Source of the DNA: an uncultured Pelagibacteraceae bacterium | GTDB taxonomy: Bacteria; Pseudomonadota; Alphaproteobacteria; Pelagibacterales; Pelagibacteraceae | Direction: 5' to 3' | DNA length: 64,000 bases | Assembly: GCA_902623395.1 (NCBI GenBank) | Contig: CACNTN010000001.1 | Coordinates: 107,323-171,322 of the forward strand | In this document: positions 46,828 to 57,300 of the stretch, in pieces | Layout: every line of letters begins with the position of its first letter | Position numbering within the stretch: the first letter of the stretch is position 1 | Made by a program: the position numbers and the translations under genes | The notes under the pieces: model-generated | Databases searched by the model: none | Seen by the model: only the letters and a program-made list of their open reading frames with translations | What the model was told of the DNA's origin: nothing

Positions 46828-47639
46828 TGCATCAACTAGTTTCAACAGAATGGTTAGGTAAAAATTTAGAAAAAGTAAAAATTTTAGATGCTAGTTGGCA
46901 TCTCCCTAACGCTAATAGAAATTCTTATGAGGAATATAAAACAGAACATATTATTAATTCTATTTTTTTTGATATAGATAAAAATTCAAATCAAAAAACT
47001 AATCTTCCACATATGCTTCCGTCTAAGGAAGATTGGGAAATAATTGTATCTGACTTAGGAATATCTAATTCAGATCATATAATTGTTTATGACAACTCAG
47101 ATGTTTTTAGCTCTTGTAGGGTTTGGTACACTTTTTTGTATTTTGGTCATGACCCAAAACTTATCTCAGTATTAGACGGAGGTTTTAAAAAATGGACAAA
47201 TGAAAAACGCCCCACTACTAAAGATATAGCTAACACTGATAAATCTAAATACATTGCAGCTGAAAATACATCTCTTGTAATAAATAAAGATGAAGTAAAT
47301 AAAAATATTACTAATAATAAATTTCAATTACTGGACGCCAGAGGAGAACAAAGATTTTTAGGTTTACAGCCTGAACCCCGAAAAGAACTTAAAAGTGGAA
47401 ACATTAAAGGATCAATAAACTTGCCATTCCAAAAACTTTTAAGAGAAGATAGAACTTTAAAAAAAAAAGAGGACTTAATTGAGATTTTCAAATCAAAAAA
47501 AATATCAATGGAAAAAGAAATGGCTTTTACATGTGGTTCTGGAGTTACAGCATGCATTTTAGGTCTAGCTAATTCTATTATAAGTGGTAAAAAACCAATT
47601 ATCTACGACGGTTCGTGGGCTGAATACGGTTTAGATTAA
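46827..47639 (+). CDS. sseA: Sulfurtransferase (3-mercaptopyruvate sulfurtransferase/rhodanese)
   Basis: VSTEWLGKNLEKVKILDASWHLPNA, SVLDGGFKKWT, MAFTCGSGVTACILGLA. Confidence 0.92.
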   Translation: MHQLVSTEWLGKNLEKVKILDASWHLPNANRNSYEEYKTEHIINSIFFDIDKNSNQKTNLPHMLPSKEDWEIIVSDLGISNSDHIIVYDNSDVFSSCRVWYTFLYFGHDPKLISVLDGGFKKWTNEKRPTTKDIANTDKSKYIAAENTSLVINKDEVNKNITNNKFQLLDARGEQRFLGLQPEPRKELKSGNIKGSINLPFQKLLREDRTLKKKEDLIEIFKSKKISMEKEMAFTCGSGVTACILGLANSIISGKKPIIYDGSWAEYGLD

Positions 47640-47645
47640 AAAAAA

Positions 47646-48518
47646 ATGAAAACTTCATCAAAAATTAAAACTCTACTAATAACTTTTTTTTTAGCTATTT
47701 TTGCAATCATAACAGCTAGGCATTTTATAGGTCTTCATTTTGAAAAAAAATTTAGCGTAAGACCAGCTCCAGGAGTAATCGTTTCTACAGTTGAAAAATC
47801 ACTCTTTTATAAAAGTATTGAAACTTTTGGCACTGCAATTGCTCAGAACTCAAAAGCTTATAGGGTCCAAGCTAGTAATATAAATGGAAAGCTTAATTTA
47901 GAGAATAGATTTGTAAAAAAAGGAGAAAAAATACTTTCATTAAAAGATGGAGAAAGCTTAATAGCAGATTTTGCTGGCAAGGTGGGAAAAAGGGAAATAG
48001 CTCAAGGTGTTTTAGGTTCAGAAAGTTTAATTATTACACTTGATGATCTAAAGAAAATTGTAATAGATATTAAAGTACCTGAAAATTATGTAGGTATTCT
48101 TAGAACAGGATTAAAAGCTGAGGTTACCAGCTCTGCTTATAAAAAAGTTTTTAAGGGCAAGATAGAAACGATAAGTTCTCGAATCGACCCATCTACTAGA
48201 TCAATCCTTTCAAGAATAATAGTCGATAATTCAAATTTTGAAATAATCCCAGGTCAATTAATGACTGTAAAAATTATCTATGATGAAAAAAACCAAATTG
48301 GTGTACCAGAAAGTGCTGTAACAATTCAGGGAAATACAGCGTTTGTTTATACTGTAAATGATGACACCGCTGAAAAAAAAAATATTGAAATTGGTAAAAG
48401 AAATTTTGGTAAAGTTTCAGTCATATCTGGATTAAGTGAAGGTGATATTGTGATTAGTGAGGGTGTTTCAAAGGTGAGAGATAAGGGTAAAATTAAAATT
48501 GTTACATCAGCAAAATAA
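47646..48518 (+). CDS. RND efflux periplasmic adaptor subunit
   Basis: Short MFP with GTAIAQNSKAYRVQASNINGKL, VPESAVTIQGNTAFVYTV; adjacent to RND permease. Confidence 0.88.
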   Translation: MKTSSKIKTLLITFFLAIFAIITARHFIGLHFEKKFSVRPAPGVIVSTVEKSLFYKSIETFGTAIAQNSKAYRVQASNINGKLNLENRFVKKGEKILSLKDGESLIADFAGKVGKREIAQGVLGSESLIITLDDLKKIVIDIKVPENYVGILRTGLKAEVTSSAYKKVFKGKIETISSRIDPSTRSILSRIIVDNSNFEIIPGQLMTVKIIYDEKNQIGVPESAVTIQGNTAFVYTVNDDTAEKKNIEIGKRNFGKVSVISGLSEGDIVISEGVSKVRDKGKIKIVTSAK

Positions 48519-51500
48519 ATGTTTTTAACTGACCTTTCAATCAAAAGACCTGTTGTAGCCTCAGTAATGAGTTTGGTTTTAGTTATATTTGGTTTAGTAA
48601 CTTTTCAAGAAATCCCAACGGATGAATTACCTGATGTTCAACCACCTGTTGTTACAATTCAAACTGAATATAGAGGTGCTTCAGCTGAGATAGTTGATAC
48701 ACAAATCACGCAAAAAATTGAAGATTTCGTTGGAGGAACTCCAGGATTAGAGACTATTGACTCTTTCAGTGAAGATGAAAGCTCAAGAATTACTCTAACA
48801 TTTGAAACTGATTTAGATTTAGATGATGTTACTAACGATGTCAGAAGTTCTGTGTCTAGAGTTTTAGATAACTTACCAGAAGGAGCTGAACAACCAGAAA
48901 TCTTCAAGCAAAGTGCCGGTATGCGAACTACAATGTGGTTATCTTTCAATTCTGAAACTATGTCTGATTTGGAGCTAACTGATTATGCAGATAGATATTT
49001 AACTGATACGTTTTCAACAGTGGATGGAGTAGGTCGAGTTATACTTGGTGGTCAAAGAGAATTATCACTAAGGATTTGGTTGGACCCAATCGCACTTGCT
49101 GCAAGAGATTTAACTACCGAGGAAGTTGAAAATGTACTCAGAAAAGAAAATGTAGAATTTCCAGCAGGAAGAATAGAATCAAAAGATATTGATCTAACTA
49201 TAAAACTGAATAAAGCTTACAGTAATTTAGAAAATTATAAAAATTTACCACTAAAAAGAGCAACGGATGGATCAATTATAACTCTTTCTGACGTATCAAG
49301 AGTGGAATTAGGTGCTGAGTCAACTCGTACTTTATTTAAAGGAAATGGAAAACAAGTAGTAGGAATAGGAATTTACCAGCAATCAGATGCTAATACCATT
49401 ACCGTTGCCGATGGGATTAAAAAGAAAATTAAAGAGCTCAAACCTAGTTTGCCCCCAAATACAACTTTAGAAGTTTCATTCGATAGAAGTAATTATATTA
49501 AAGCTGCAGTTAAAGAAGTTTATAAAACTCTTTTTATTGCTTTAATTTTAGTGACTATAATTATTTACCTTTTCTTAGGAAATATAAGAGCACTTGTAGT
49601 TCCTTTGGTAGCTTTACCTGTCTCACTAATTTCAACTTTTTTAGCAATTTATATTTTTGATTTTTCAATCAATCTCTTTACTCTTATGGCTTTAGTGTTA
49701 GCAATTGGAATTGTTGTAGATGATGCGATTGTAATGTTAGAAAATATTGTAAGAAGAATAGAGCTGGGTGATACCCCTCTTGTTGCAGCGTTTAAAGGAG
49801 CTAAGCAAGTTTCATTCGCAATAATTGCTACTACAGTCGTCTTGGTTGCTGTCTTTGTTCCTTTAATTTTTATTAAAGGGATTACAGGTGTACTATTTAC
49901 ACAAACTGCAATCACACTTGCAGCCGCTGTCATTATATCAAGTTTTGTTGCTTTGTCTCTTAGTCCAATGTTAGCCAGTAAGTTCTTAAGGCAAAAAATG
50001 AATAAGTCAAAAATCGTTATAAAATTTGAAAAATTTCTAAAAAATTTAACTTATCTATATAAAGTATCTTTGCTAGGTTGGATTAAAAAAAGAACAACGA
50101 TAACAATTTTTTTATTAGCTACGTTAGCTTTAACTTTATTTTTTTTCAATTTTACCAAAAAAGAGTTAATTGCTCCTGAAGATAGAGGGGCGTTCTTTGT
50201 AATCGTAAAAGCACCGCAAGGTTCTGGCTTTAACTTTACAAAAGATAGAGCTGAAGAGATTGAAGAATTATTGCTGCCAAGTGTAGGAAATGGTGAATAT
50301 AGAAAATTGATAATGAGAGTGCCTGGTTTTGGAAAATCTGCAAAACAAGTGAATAGTGGTTTTATTATTGTACTACTTGAACCTTGGAAAAAAAGAGATC
50401 GTCACGGTGTTCAAATAATGAGAGAGTCTTTTGGAAAAATTTCAAAAGTTCCGGGTGTACTGGCTTTTCCAATTATGCCTCAAGGAATAAGAACAGGGGG
50501 AATTGAGAGCCCTGTGCAATTTGTTATTTTAGGAAATACTTATGAACAGCTTATTGAATGGAAGGAAATCATTAAAAAGGAGGCAAGAAAAAATCCAGGA
50601 CTTACTTCTATAGAAGATGATTTCGATTTAAACAAACCTCAATTAAATGTAAAAATAGATCAAAAGAAAGCAGCTGACCTTGGGGTTTCAACAGAGGATA
50701 TAGGTAAAACTATTGAAACTATTTTTGGATCGAGAAGAGTTACTAACTTTACTAAAGACGGTAAAGAATATTCTATTATTCTCCAAGGTGATATAAAAGA
50801 TAGACAAGAGCCTGATAGTATAAGTAAAGTTTTTGTTAGATCAAAAAACAATAATAAACTTGTATCAATCTCTAACTTAGTTGCATATGATGAGGAAGGT
50901 CAGTCACCTTTCCTAGCGCGATATAATAGACAAAAAGCAGTAACCATTTCAGCTAGACTAGTAGGTGATTATTCCTTGGATGAAGCACTTAAATTTTTAG
51001 TTGGAGTAGTTGAACAAAATACTCCTCAAGCAAAAATAGCTTACAAGGGAGAAAGTGAAGAATACAAAAAAACTAATACTGAATTGTATGTAATTTTTGC
51101 TCTTGCTTTAATAACAGCTTATCTTGCAATGAGCGCGCAATTTGAGAGTTGGAAACATCCATTCACAATAATGCTGACTGTACCAATGGCCATACTCGGA
51201 GGTCTGTTAGGTTTACTTGTAGTAGGTTCATCGTTGAATGTTTATAGCCAAATAGCTCTAATAATACTCATTGGATTATCAGCAAAAAATGGAATTCTAA
51301 TTGTTGAATTTGCAAATCAACTAAGAAAAGAAGGTAAAAATTTAGAAGTAGCTGTATTTGAGGCAGCAGCCATAAGATTAAGACCTATACTTATGACAAG
51401 TTTATCTACAATCATAGGTGTCTTACCTTTAATTCTGGGATCAGGCCCAGGTGCAGCAAGTAGACTTACCGTCGGAATAACTATTTTTGGTGGAATGCTT

Positions 51501-51614
51501 TTTTCAACTTTCTTTACACTTTATGTAATTCCTACAATTTATACAATTGTTGGAAAAAATACTAAGAGAATTGATGCAGTAGAAATTGATCTTAATAAAC
51601 AACTTAAAAAATAA
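48519..51614 (+). CDS. RND efflux permease (AcrB/HAE1-like)
   Basis: 1031 aa; MFLTDLSIKRPVVASVMSLVLVIFGLVTFQEIPTDELPDVQPPVVTIQTEYRGASAE; ALVLAIGIVVDDAIVMLENI. Confidence 0.96.
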   Translation: MFLTDLSIKRPVVASVMSLVLVIFGLVTFQEIPTDELPDVQPPVVTIQTEYRGASAEIVDTQITQKIEDFVGGTPGLETIDSFSEDESSRITLTFETDLDLDDVTNDVRSSVSRVLDNLPEGAEQPEIFKQSAGMRTTMWLSFNSETMSDLELTDYADRYLTDTFSTVDGVGRVILGGQRELSLRIWLDPIALAARDLTTEEVENVLRKENVEFPAGRIESKDIDLTIKLNKAYSNLENYKNLPLKRATDGSIITLSDVSRVELGAESTRTLFKGNGKQVVGIGIYQQSDANTITVADGIKKKIKELKPSLPPNTTLEVSFDRSNYIKAAVKEVYKTLFIALILVTIIIYLFLGNIRALVVPLVALPVSLISTFLAIYIFDFSINLFTLMALVLAIGIVVDDAIVMLENIVRRIELGDTPLVAAFKGAKQVSFAIIATTVVLVAVFVPLIFIKGITGVLFTQTAITLAAAVIISSFVALSLSPMLASKFLRQKMNKSKIVIKFEKFLKNLTYLYKVSLLGWIKKRTTITIFLLATLALTLFFFNFTKKELIAPEDRGAFFVIVKAPQGSGFNFTKDRAEEIEELLLPSVGNGEYRKLIMRVPGFGKSAKQVNSGFIIVLLEPWKKRDRHGVQIMRESFGKISKVPGVLAFPIMPQGIRTGGIESPVQFVILGNTYEQLIEWKEIIKKEARKNPGLTSIEDDFDLNKPQLNVKIDQKKAADLGVSTEDIGKTIETIFGSRRVTNFTKDGKEYSIILQGDIKDRQEPDSISKVFVRSKNNNKLVSISNLVAYDEEGQSPFLARYNRQKAVTISARLVGDYSLDEALKFLVGVVEQNTPQAKIAYKGESEEYKKTNTELYVIFALALITAYLAMSAQFESWKHPFTIMLTVPMAILGGLLGLLVVGSSLNVYSQIALIILIGLSAKNGILIVEFANQLRKEGKNLEVAVFEAAAIRLRPILMTSLSTIIGVLPLILGSGPGAASRLTVGITIFGGMLFSTFFTLYVIPTIYTIVGKNTKRIDAVEIDLNKQLKK

Positions 51615-52203
51615 TATATTTCTTTTTATCTAAATTTTTCTTACAAAGTGTTAATTGTTTTCTATATTTGTTTGCCATATCCTTCACCGACTTCGCATAA
51701 ATTATAGCTTTCTTGTCTTTTGAATAATTTTTATAATCACCCCAACCTTTGTAATAAGCTAAATACTGCTTATAAGGATCCTTCTTAGAAATTTTTAAAA
51801 TTTTATTGGTTTTATGAATATACCAACCAATAAAATCAACGGAGTCTTTGAATCTAGCTCTTGTAGCTAAAGGGCTGTTAGTTTCTTTTTTATATTGTTC
51901 CCATGTTCCTTTTACTGCTTGAGAATATCCAAATGAACTTGAAGGTCTTTTGAAAGGAATCACTTTAAATAATTTTTGTCGCGGCGGCTTAGCTAACCAA
52001 TCAAAATCACTTTCTTTTTTAACAAAGGCTAATTGTAAATAGATAGGTGCTCCCCATTTTTTATAAGAAGCTTTTGCATGCTTGTACCAAAGATATCTTT
52101 CCTCAAAAATTGCACAGCTATTTTGTGTATTTTTTGGAATGGAAGAGCATGCGCTAAGAGTAAATATAACTAAAATTAATATAATTTTTTTAAAATGAAT
52201 CAC
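51604..52203 (-). CDS. Lytic transglycosylase-like lipoprotein
   Basis: Lipobox TLSACSS; AFVKKESDFDWLAKP, SSSFGYSQAVKGTWEQYK SLT-like motifs. Confidence 0.78.
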   Translation of the reverse strand: MIHFKKIILILVIFTLSACSSIPKNTQNSCAIFEERYLWYKHAKASYKKWGAPIYLQLAFVKKESDFDWLAKPPRQKLFKVIPFKRPSSSFGYSQAVKGTWEQYKKETNSPLATRARFKDSVDFIGWYIHKTNKILKISKKDPYKQYLAYYKGWGDYKNYSKDKKAIIYAKSVKDMANKYRKQLTLCKKNLDKKKYIIF

Positions 52204-52223
52204 TTGCTAATTTATACTAGAAA

Positions 52224-52727
52224 TTAATTAAGCTTTCTCCACTTTTCTGGCATCATAAAAGATCCTCCCCATACGCCAAGCTTATTTTCTTTTGCATAAA
52301 CTTCGTCTCTCACATAATCTTTTGAATATCTTTTGTACGCTACCGCATTACCGTTCCTTACCATCCATTTATTAAGATTAATTGTATCCTTAAAACAAGT
52401 AGCTAAAAATCTTTTGTACCTATCTTTTGATGACGAGATGCATTTTATTTTTGAATTATCAATTTTATCTATTAATTTTTTTTTCGAAATGACACCACAT
52501 GAATAATTTTTATTAAATTCAAAACCGATTATTGCTGATATTTTTAAAAATGGTTTTTTACATTGTTGTTTGATTTCTGGAGCATCAATTCCTTCTAGTC
52601 TTATTTTTTTGTTATTAATATGTACAGTGTCGCCATCAATTATTTTTGGCACACCATAAATCTCTGTGCTGTTTAACGTTTGGGCTAAGAAAAACGTTGC
52701 GATGAATATTACAGTTGTTTTCGCCAT
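52224..52727 (-). CDS. Thermonuclease (SNase-like) family protein
   Basis: KIIDGDTVHINNKKIRLEGIDAPEIKQQC. Confidence 0.9.
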   Translation of the reverse strand: MAKTTVIFIATFFLAQTLNSTEIYGVPKIIDGDTVHINNKKIRLEGIDAPEIKQQCKKPFLKISAIIGFEFNKNYSCGVISKKKLIDKIDNSKIKCISSSKDRYKRFLATCFKDTINLNKWMVRNGNAVAYKRYSKDYVRDEVYAKENKLGVWGGSFMMPEKWRKLN

Positions 52728-53104
52728 TTTATAAAACTATTAAATAATATAATTATAACTACTCCAGTAAAATTAGCTAATAAATCGTTCAATTCAAAAG
52801 CCCTATTAGGAACTATTAAGTGGAAAATTTCTAATACGCAGGAAATAAATAAAATAAATAGATAATTAGTAAAAATATTTTTAATCTTCAATCTAACTAT
52901 TATTGCTAATACAGTAATATAAGAAAAAAAAATTAAATGGTTTATAGATGTTCCAATTGGATTAGTGATTAAATTTGGTTGTTGGCCTAAGTTACCATAT
53001 AAAAAATACCCTATTAAACTTCCAGGAAATAAATACAGAATGAGTAAAACTAATAATGAAAAATAGTAAACATACTCTGTTAATTTAAATATAGTATTTT
53101 TCAT
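52709..53104 (-). CDS. VanZ-like membrane protein
   Basis: Multi-TM; FISCVLEIFHLIVPNRAFELNDLLANFTGVVIIILF. Confidence 0.78.
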   Translation of the reverse strand: MKNTIFKLTEYVYYFSLLVLLILYLFPGSLIGYFLYGNLGQQPNLITNPIGTSINHLIFFSYITVLAIIVRLKIKNIFTNYLFILFISCVLEIFHLIVPNRAFELNDLLANFTGVVIIILFNSFIKWRKQL

Positions 53105-53144
53105 TAATGATTAAATATAGTACATAATAGCTATTTTAACTATT

Positions 53145-53864
53145 ATGACTAAATTAATTCTCACAAGACATGGGCAAAGTGTTTGGAATGCAGAAAATAG
53201 GTTTACAGGTTGGGTAGATATAGATCTTTCAGATAAAGGAATCCTGGAAGCAGAAAAATCAGGCCAGATTATAAAAGATTTAAACATTAAAATAGATATC
53301 TCTTATACGTCTTATTTAAAAAGGGCGATTAAAACTCTAACAACTATTCTTAAAAAAAATAACCTAGAACTTAAATTCAATACTGCTTGGCAACTTAATG
53401 AAAGGCACTATGGATCTTTAACGGGTTTAAACAAAGAAGAAACAAAGAATAAAATCGGTGAAAAACAATTCAAAAAGTACAGAAGATCCTGGGATATAGC
53501 TCCTCCTCCCATGAATGAAAAAAGTGAATACCTAAATTTATTCAGTCCACTGAATGCTGGTATACCTGTGGGAATGACCCCGTTTACTGAGTCTTTAAAA
53601 AGTACATATGACAGAGTGGTACCTTTTTATGAAAATGAAATTAAGAAAAATCTTTTAAAAAATAAGAATATTTTAATTTCAGCTCATGGAAACTCTCTAA
53701 GAGCTTTATGTAAATATTTATTTAATATTTCGGATACAAAAATAAATGAATTGGAAATACCAACAGGTAATCCGCTATTAATTGAATTTGGTGATAATTT
53801 AAATATTAAAAAATATTATTATTTAGACAAGTCTAGAGCTAGCGATATAATTTTTAATCAATAA
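53145..53864 (+). CDS. gpmA: 2,3-bisphosphoglycerate-dependent phosphoglycerate mutase
   Basis: LILTRHGQSVWNAENRFTGWVDIDLSDKG, LNERHYGSLTGLNKEET, ILISAHGNSLRAL. Confidence 0.94.
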   Translation: MTKLILTRHGQSVWNAENRFTGWVDIDLSDKGILEAEKSGQIIKDLNIKIDISYTSYLKRAIKTLTTILKKNNLELKFNTAWQLNERHYGSLTGLNKEETKNKIGEKQFKKYRRSWDIAPPPMNEKSEYLNLFSPLNAGIPVGMTPFTESLKSTYDRVVPFYENEIKKNLLKNKNILISAHGNSLRALCKYLFNISDTKINELEIPTGNPLLIEFGDNLNIKKYYYLDKSRASDIIFNQ

Positions 53865-54552
53865 TATTAAGACTTTGAATTTTCCTATACATGTCAGAAG
53901 TGTTTAAGTGGTAAAATTTTTGATTACTTTCTAAGCCCAGCAAGTTTTTATCTTTTATTAATTTATTCCATACTTTATTCATTGAAAAAACTTCTGATTT
54001 TTCATTCGTGAAAACACTTCTGTTAATAATTTGCAATCCAGTAAAAATAAATTGGTTTTCACTATCCTTAGAAATTTTTTCATTGGTTAAATTAAAATCT
54101 CCCTTAAAGGAAGGATCAATGGATAATTTCTTGTTCACTAAAAGTAACGTCGGTTTATTATTCTTTAAATAGATAACCTCTAGACTCTTTAATTCTGCTA
54201 GGTAACTCTTACTCCAAACAGTATCTGGATTAATTACAAAAAAAGGATTGTCGCCAAAATTTTGTGTACCTTTAAGTACACCTCCGCCTGTGTCTAATAA
54301 TAAATTTTCTTCATTAGAAATTGAGATCTTTACTTTAAAATTCTTTCTATTAATAAATGATTTAATCTGATCAGGAAGATAATGAACATTAATACTTATT
54401 TCTTGCACACCATAGATGATCAGTAAATTTATCGCTCTTTCCAATAATGTATAATTATTTATTTCTAATAATGGTTTAGGAGTTTTAAGTGTCAAAGGCT
54501 GCATTCTTTTTCCTAACCCTGCTGCTAAAATCATTCCATATTTAATATTCAT
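53854..54552 (-). CDS. Nucleotidyltransferase, MurU/mannose-1-phosphate guanylyltransferase-like
   Basis: GMILAAGLGKRMQPLTLKTPKPLLEI, LLDTGGGVLKG, FFVINPDTVW. Confidence 0.9.
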   Translation of the reverse strand: MNIKYGMILAAGLGKRMQPLTLKTPKPLLEINNYTLLERAINLLIIYGVQEISINVHYLPDQIKSFINRKNFKVKISISNEENLLLDTGGGVLKGTQNFGDNPFFVINPDTVWSKSYLAELKSLEVIYLKNNKPTLLLVNKKLSIDPSFKGDFNLTNEKISKDSENQFIFTGLQIINRSVFTNEKSEVFSMNKVWNKLIKDKNLLGLESNQKFYHLNTSDMYRKIQSLNIID

Positions 54553-55517
54553 ATTTTATTTAATTTTTTAAGTTTTTTAACCGACAAGTGTTTATAAAAT
54601 AATAATTTTAAATTTTTGAGTACTGGGTTTTGTAATCTTTTTTCTATGAGTGTCCATGTGTAAGGTAAAAATTTAAGATAATTATCTTTGTTATCTCTTT
54701 TGTATAAACGTACAAATATGCCTAATATTTTTAAATTTCTTTGGACCGATAAAATATCAAAATCATTTTTTAATTTTCCAATGTGATCGCTCTTCAGTTT
54801 TGAATTCTTATGATAAAAATCTAATAATTGGTTTTGTAATTTGTTTGGTAATTTTATTCTCACATCATCAATTAAAGATGATACATCATATAAAGGATTT
54901 CCAATAATTGCATCTTGGCTATCAATTATTCCTAATTTGTTTTTATTAATCATTATATTTGAAATATGAAAATCTCTATGTACGAATGTATTATTTTTGT
55001 AATTTAATTTTTTATATGCTTTATTTAATTCAGTTCTAAGAATATTCTTAATCTTGCTAATTTTTTTGATTTTAATAAAATATTTTAAATACCAATCAAA
55101 AAACAAATCTGACTCTTTGTGAAGATTGAATAATGTATAATTTGGTATTTTAATTTTAAGCTTTTCAAATTTATAAAGTTTTTTTACTTTTATTTTTTGC
55201 ATCTTAATCAATAATTTTATTAATAATTTATAGCTATTAATTTTATTTTTTTTTGAAATTACGTGATCGTAGAAAGATTTTTCTCCTAAATCAGATATCT
55301 CGATCATATCGTTTTTATAATGATTACTTAATAATTTTGGAGCATTAATCCTATTATTGTTAAGTATATTATTTATCACTGCATATACTGCAAGATTTTT
55401 AAATTTTTCTTTTTTAGCTGAGACAATAATTGAAGTTTTATTATTTTTTTTTAATCTATAAAACTCTCTAAAAGAAGCATCTCCTGAAATTTTTTTTAAT
55501 TTATATTTCATTTTCAA
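54549..55517 (-). CDS. Aminoglycoside phosphotransferase-like sugar kinase (AmgK-like)
   Basis: FVHRDFHISNIMINKNKLGIIDSQDAIIGNPLYDVSSLIDD; adjacent to MurU-like gene. Confidence 0.87.
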   Translation of the reverse strand: MKMKYKLKKISGDASFREFYRLKKNNKTSIIVSAKKEKFKNLAVYAVINNILNNNRINAPKLLSNHYKNDMIEISDLGEKSFYDHVISKKNKINSYKLLIKLLIKMQKIKVKKLYKFEKLKIKIPNYTLFNLHKESDLFFDWYLKYFIKIKKISKIKNILRTELNKAYKKLNYKNNTFVHRDFHISNIMINKNKLGIIDSQDAIIGNPLYDVSSLIDDVRIKLPNKLQNQLLDFYHKNSKLKSDHIGKLKNDFDILSVQRNLKILGIFVRLYKRDNKDNYLKFLPYTWTLIEKRLQNPVLKNLKLLFYKHLSVKKLKKLNKI

Positions 55518-55953
55518 AATCTTTCCATTTACCTGATCCTCGTATCTTCATTTTTCTTTCATTATCATTTTTTCCATACTCTAAATGAATTTCTAATTTA
55601 TTTGTCAATGGTGTTTTAATTAAGTCTGGCCACTCTATGATTTTAATTGTTTTTTCATTTTCTAAAAAAATACCAAGGTGATCTAATTCATTGGCTTTTT
55701 TTATTCGATAAAGATCATAGTGCATGATTTTTAAATCTTTAATTTCATATTCATAAAGTAAGTTGAATGTGGGACTAAGTACTTCTGTCTCTTTAAGTCC
55801 TTTTTGGTTTTGCAAGTTATTAATTAAGTGTCTTGTGAATGTAGTTTTTCCAACTCCAATTTCACCAATTAAAAAAATGCAATCTTCTTTTTCTAATTTT
55901 TTTGAAATTGTTTTAGATATTTGATTTAAATGGTCTAAAGATTTAACAATCAT
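55501..55953 (-). CDS. tsaE: tRNA t6A biosynthesis ATPase TsaE
   Basis: FLIGEIGVGKTTFTRHLINNL, EVLSPTFNLLYEYE, HYDLYRIK. Confidence 0.92.
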   Translation of the reverse strand: MIVKSLDHLNQISKTISKKLEKEDCIFLIGEIGVGKTTFTRHLINNLQNQKGLKETEVLSPTFNLLYEYEIKDLKIMHYDLYRIKKANELDHLGIFLENEKTIKIIEWPDLIKTPLTNKLEIHLEYGKNDNERKMKIRGSGKWKDFENEI

Positions 55954-55962
55954 TAGCTACTG

Positions 55963-57252
55963 TTAGTAGCGATAAGTATCTGGTTTAAATGGTCCTGATG
56001 GTTTAACGCTAATATAATCGGCTTGCTCTTTTGACATTTTTGTTAATTTGGCTCCCACTTTTTCTAAATGAAGCATAGCAACTTTTTCATCAAGATGTTT
56101 AGGAAGCACATAAACTTTTTTTTCATACTTAACTGAATTGTTCCATAATTCAATTTGAGCAATTACTTGATTCGTAAATGAAGCACTCATTACAAAACTA
56201 GGATGCCCCGTGGCACATCCTAAATTAACTAATCTTCCTTCAGCTAAAAGAATAATTCTTTTTTTACTAGGTAATTCAATTTCGTGAACTTGAGGTTTTA
56301 TTTCATCCCACTTATAATTTTTTAACGCCTCAACTTGAATTTCGTTGTCAAAGTGTCCAATGTTACAAAGTATTGCTCTGTCTTTCATGTTTCTCATATG
56401 ATCTGCTGTAACTATGTCTTTGTTTCCTGTTGCTGTTACAACTATATCAGCGTCTTTGATGGCTTCATCCATAACTACGACTTCGTAACCTTCCATTGCG
56501 GCTTGTAGCGCACATATCGGATCTGTCTCTGTTACCATAACTCTTGCACCTGCTTGACGTAGTGAAGCAGCGCTTCCTTTACCAACATCACCAAATCCAG
56601 CTACGATAGCTACTTTGCCTGACATCATAATATCAGTTGCTCTTTTTATTCCGTCAACCAAACTTTCTCTGCAACCATAAAGATTATCGAATTTTGATTT
56701 TGTCACTGAGTCATTTACATTTATAGCAGGTATTAATAATTCTTTATTAGACTCCATTTTTTTAAGAGCCAGAACACCTGTTGTAGTTTCTTCTGATACT
56801 CCTTTAACATCTTTTAATAAATTTTTATATTCTTTATGCATTAAAGCAGTAAGATCACCACCATCATCTAAAATCATATTTGGTTTCCAATCTTTCTTTC
56901 CTTCAATAGTTTGTTTAACACACCACCAGTACTCTTCTTCGGTCTCACCTTTCCAAGCAAATACAGGAATACCCGCTTTTGCTATTGCTGCTGCAGCGTG
57001 ATCTTGTGTTGAAAAAATATTGCATGAGGACCATCTTACTTCTGCTCCTAATTCAACTAAAGTTTCAATTAAAACTGCAGTTTGTATTGTCATATGAAGA
57101 CAGCCTAAAATTTTTGCACCCTTTAATGGTTTTTTACCTTTATATTCTTTCCGCAAAGCCATTAGCCCTGGCATTTCTGTTTCTGCTAAAGAGATTTCTT
57201 TTCTACCGAAGTCTGCTTGGTTAATGTCTTTTACTTTATAATCCTGAGCCAT
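55963..57252 (-). CDS. ahcY: Adenosylhomocysteinase
   Basis: [34 protein letters not shown]...; [23 protein letters not shown] track starts at 57291; ATG 57252 fits family N-termini. Confidence 0.96.
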   Translation of the reverse strand: MAQDYKVKDINQADFGRKEISLAETEMPGLMALRKEYKGKKPLKGAKILGCLHMTIQTAVLIETLVELGAEVRWSSCNIFSTQDHAAAAIAKAGIPVFAWKGETEEEYWWCVKQTIEGKKDWKPNMILDDGGDLTALMHKEYKNLLKDVKGVSEETTTGVLALKKMESNKELLIPAINVNDSVTKSKFDNLYGCRESLVDGIKRATDIMMSGKVAIVAGFGDVGKGSAASLRQAGARVMVTETDPICALQAAMEGYEVVVMDEAIKDADIVVTATGNKDIVTADHMRNMKDRAILCNIGHFDNEIQVEALKNYKWDEIKPQVHEIELPSKKRIILLAEGRLVNLGCATGHPSFVMSASFTNQVIAQIELWNNSVKYEKKVYVLPKHLDEKVAMLHLEKVGAKLTKMSKEQADYISVKPSGPFKPDTYRY

Positions 57253-57300
57253 ATTGAAGAAGTTATTATCAACATAAATAAACCTTAGCAAGAAATAATC

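Noticed and set aside
57253-57300. SAH/SAM riboswitch in the ahcY leader
   Set aside because: Only about 50 bp between chvG and ahcY and no recognisable conserved core by eye.
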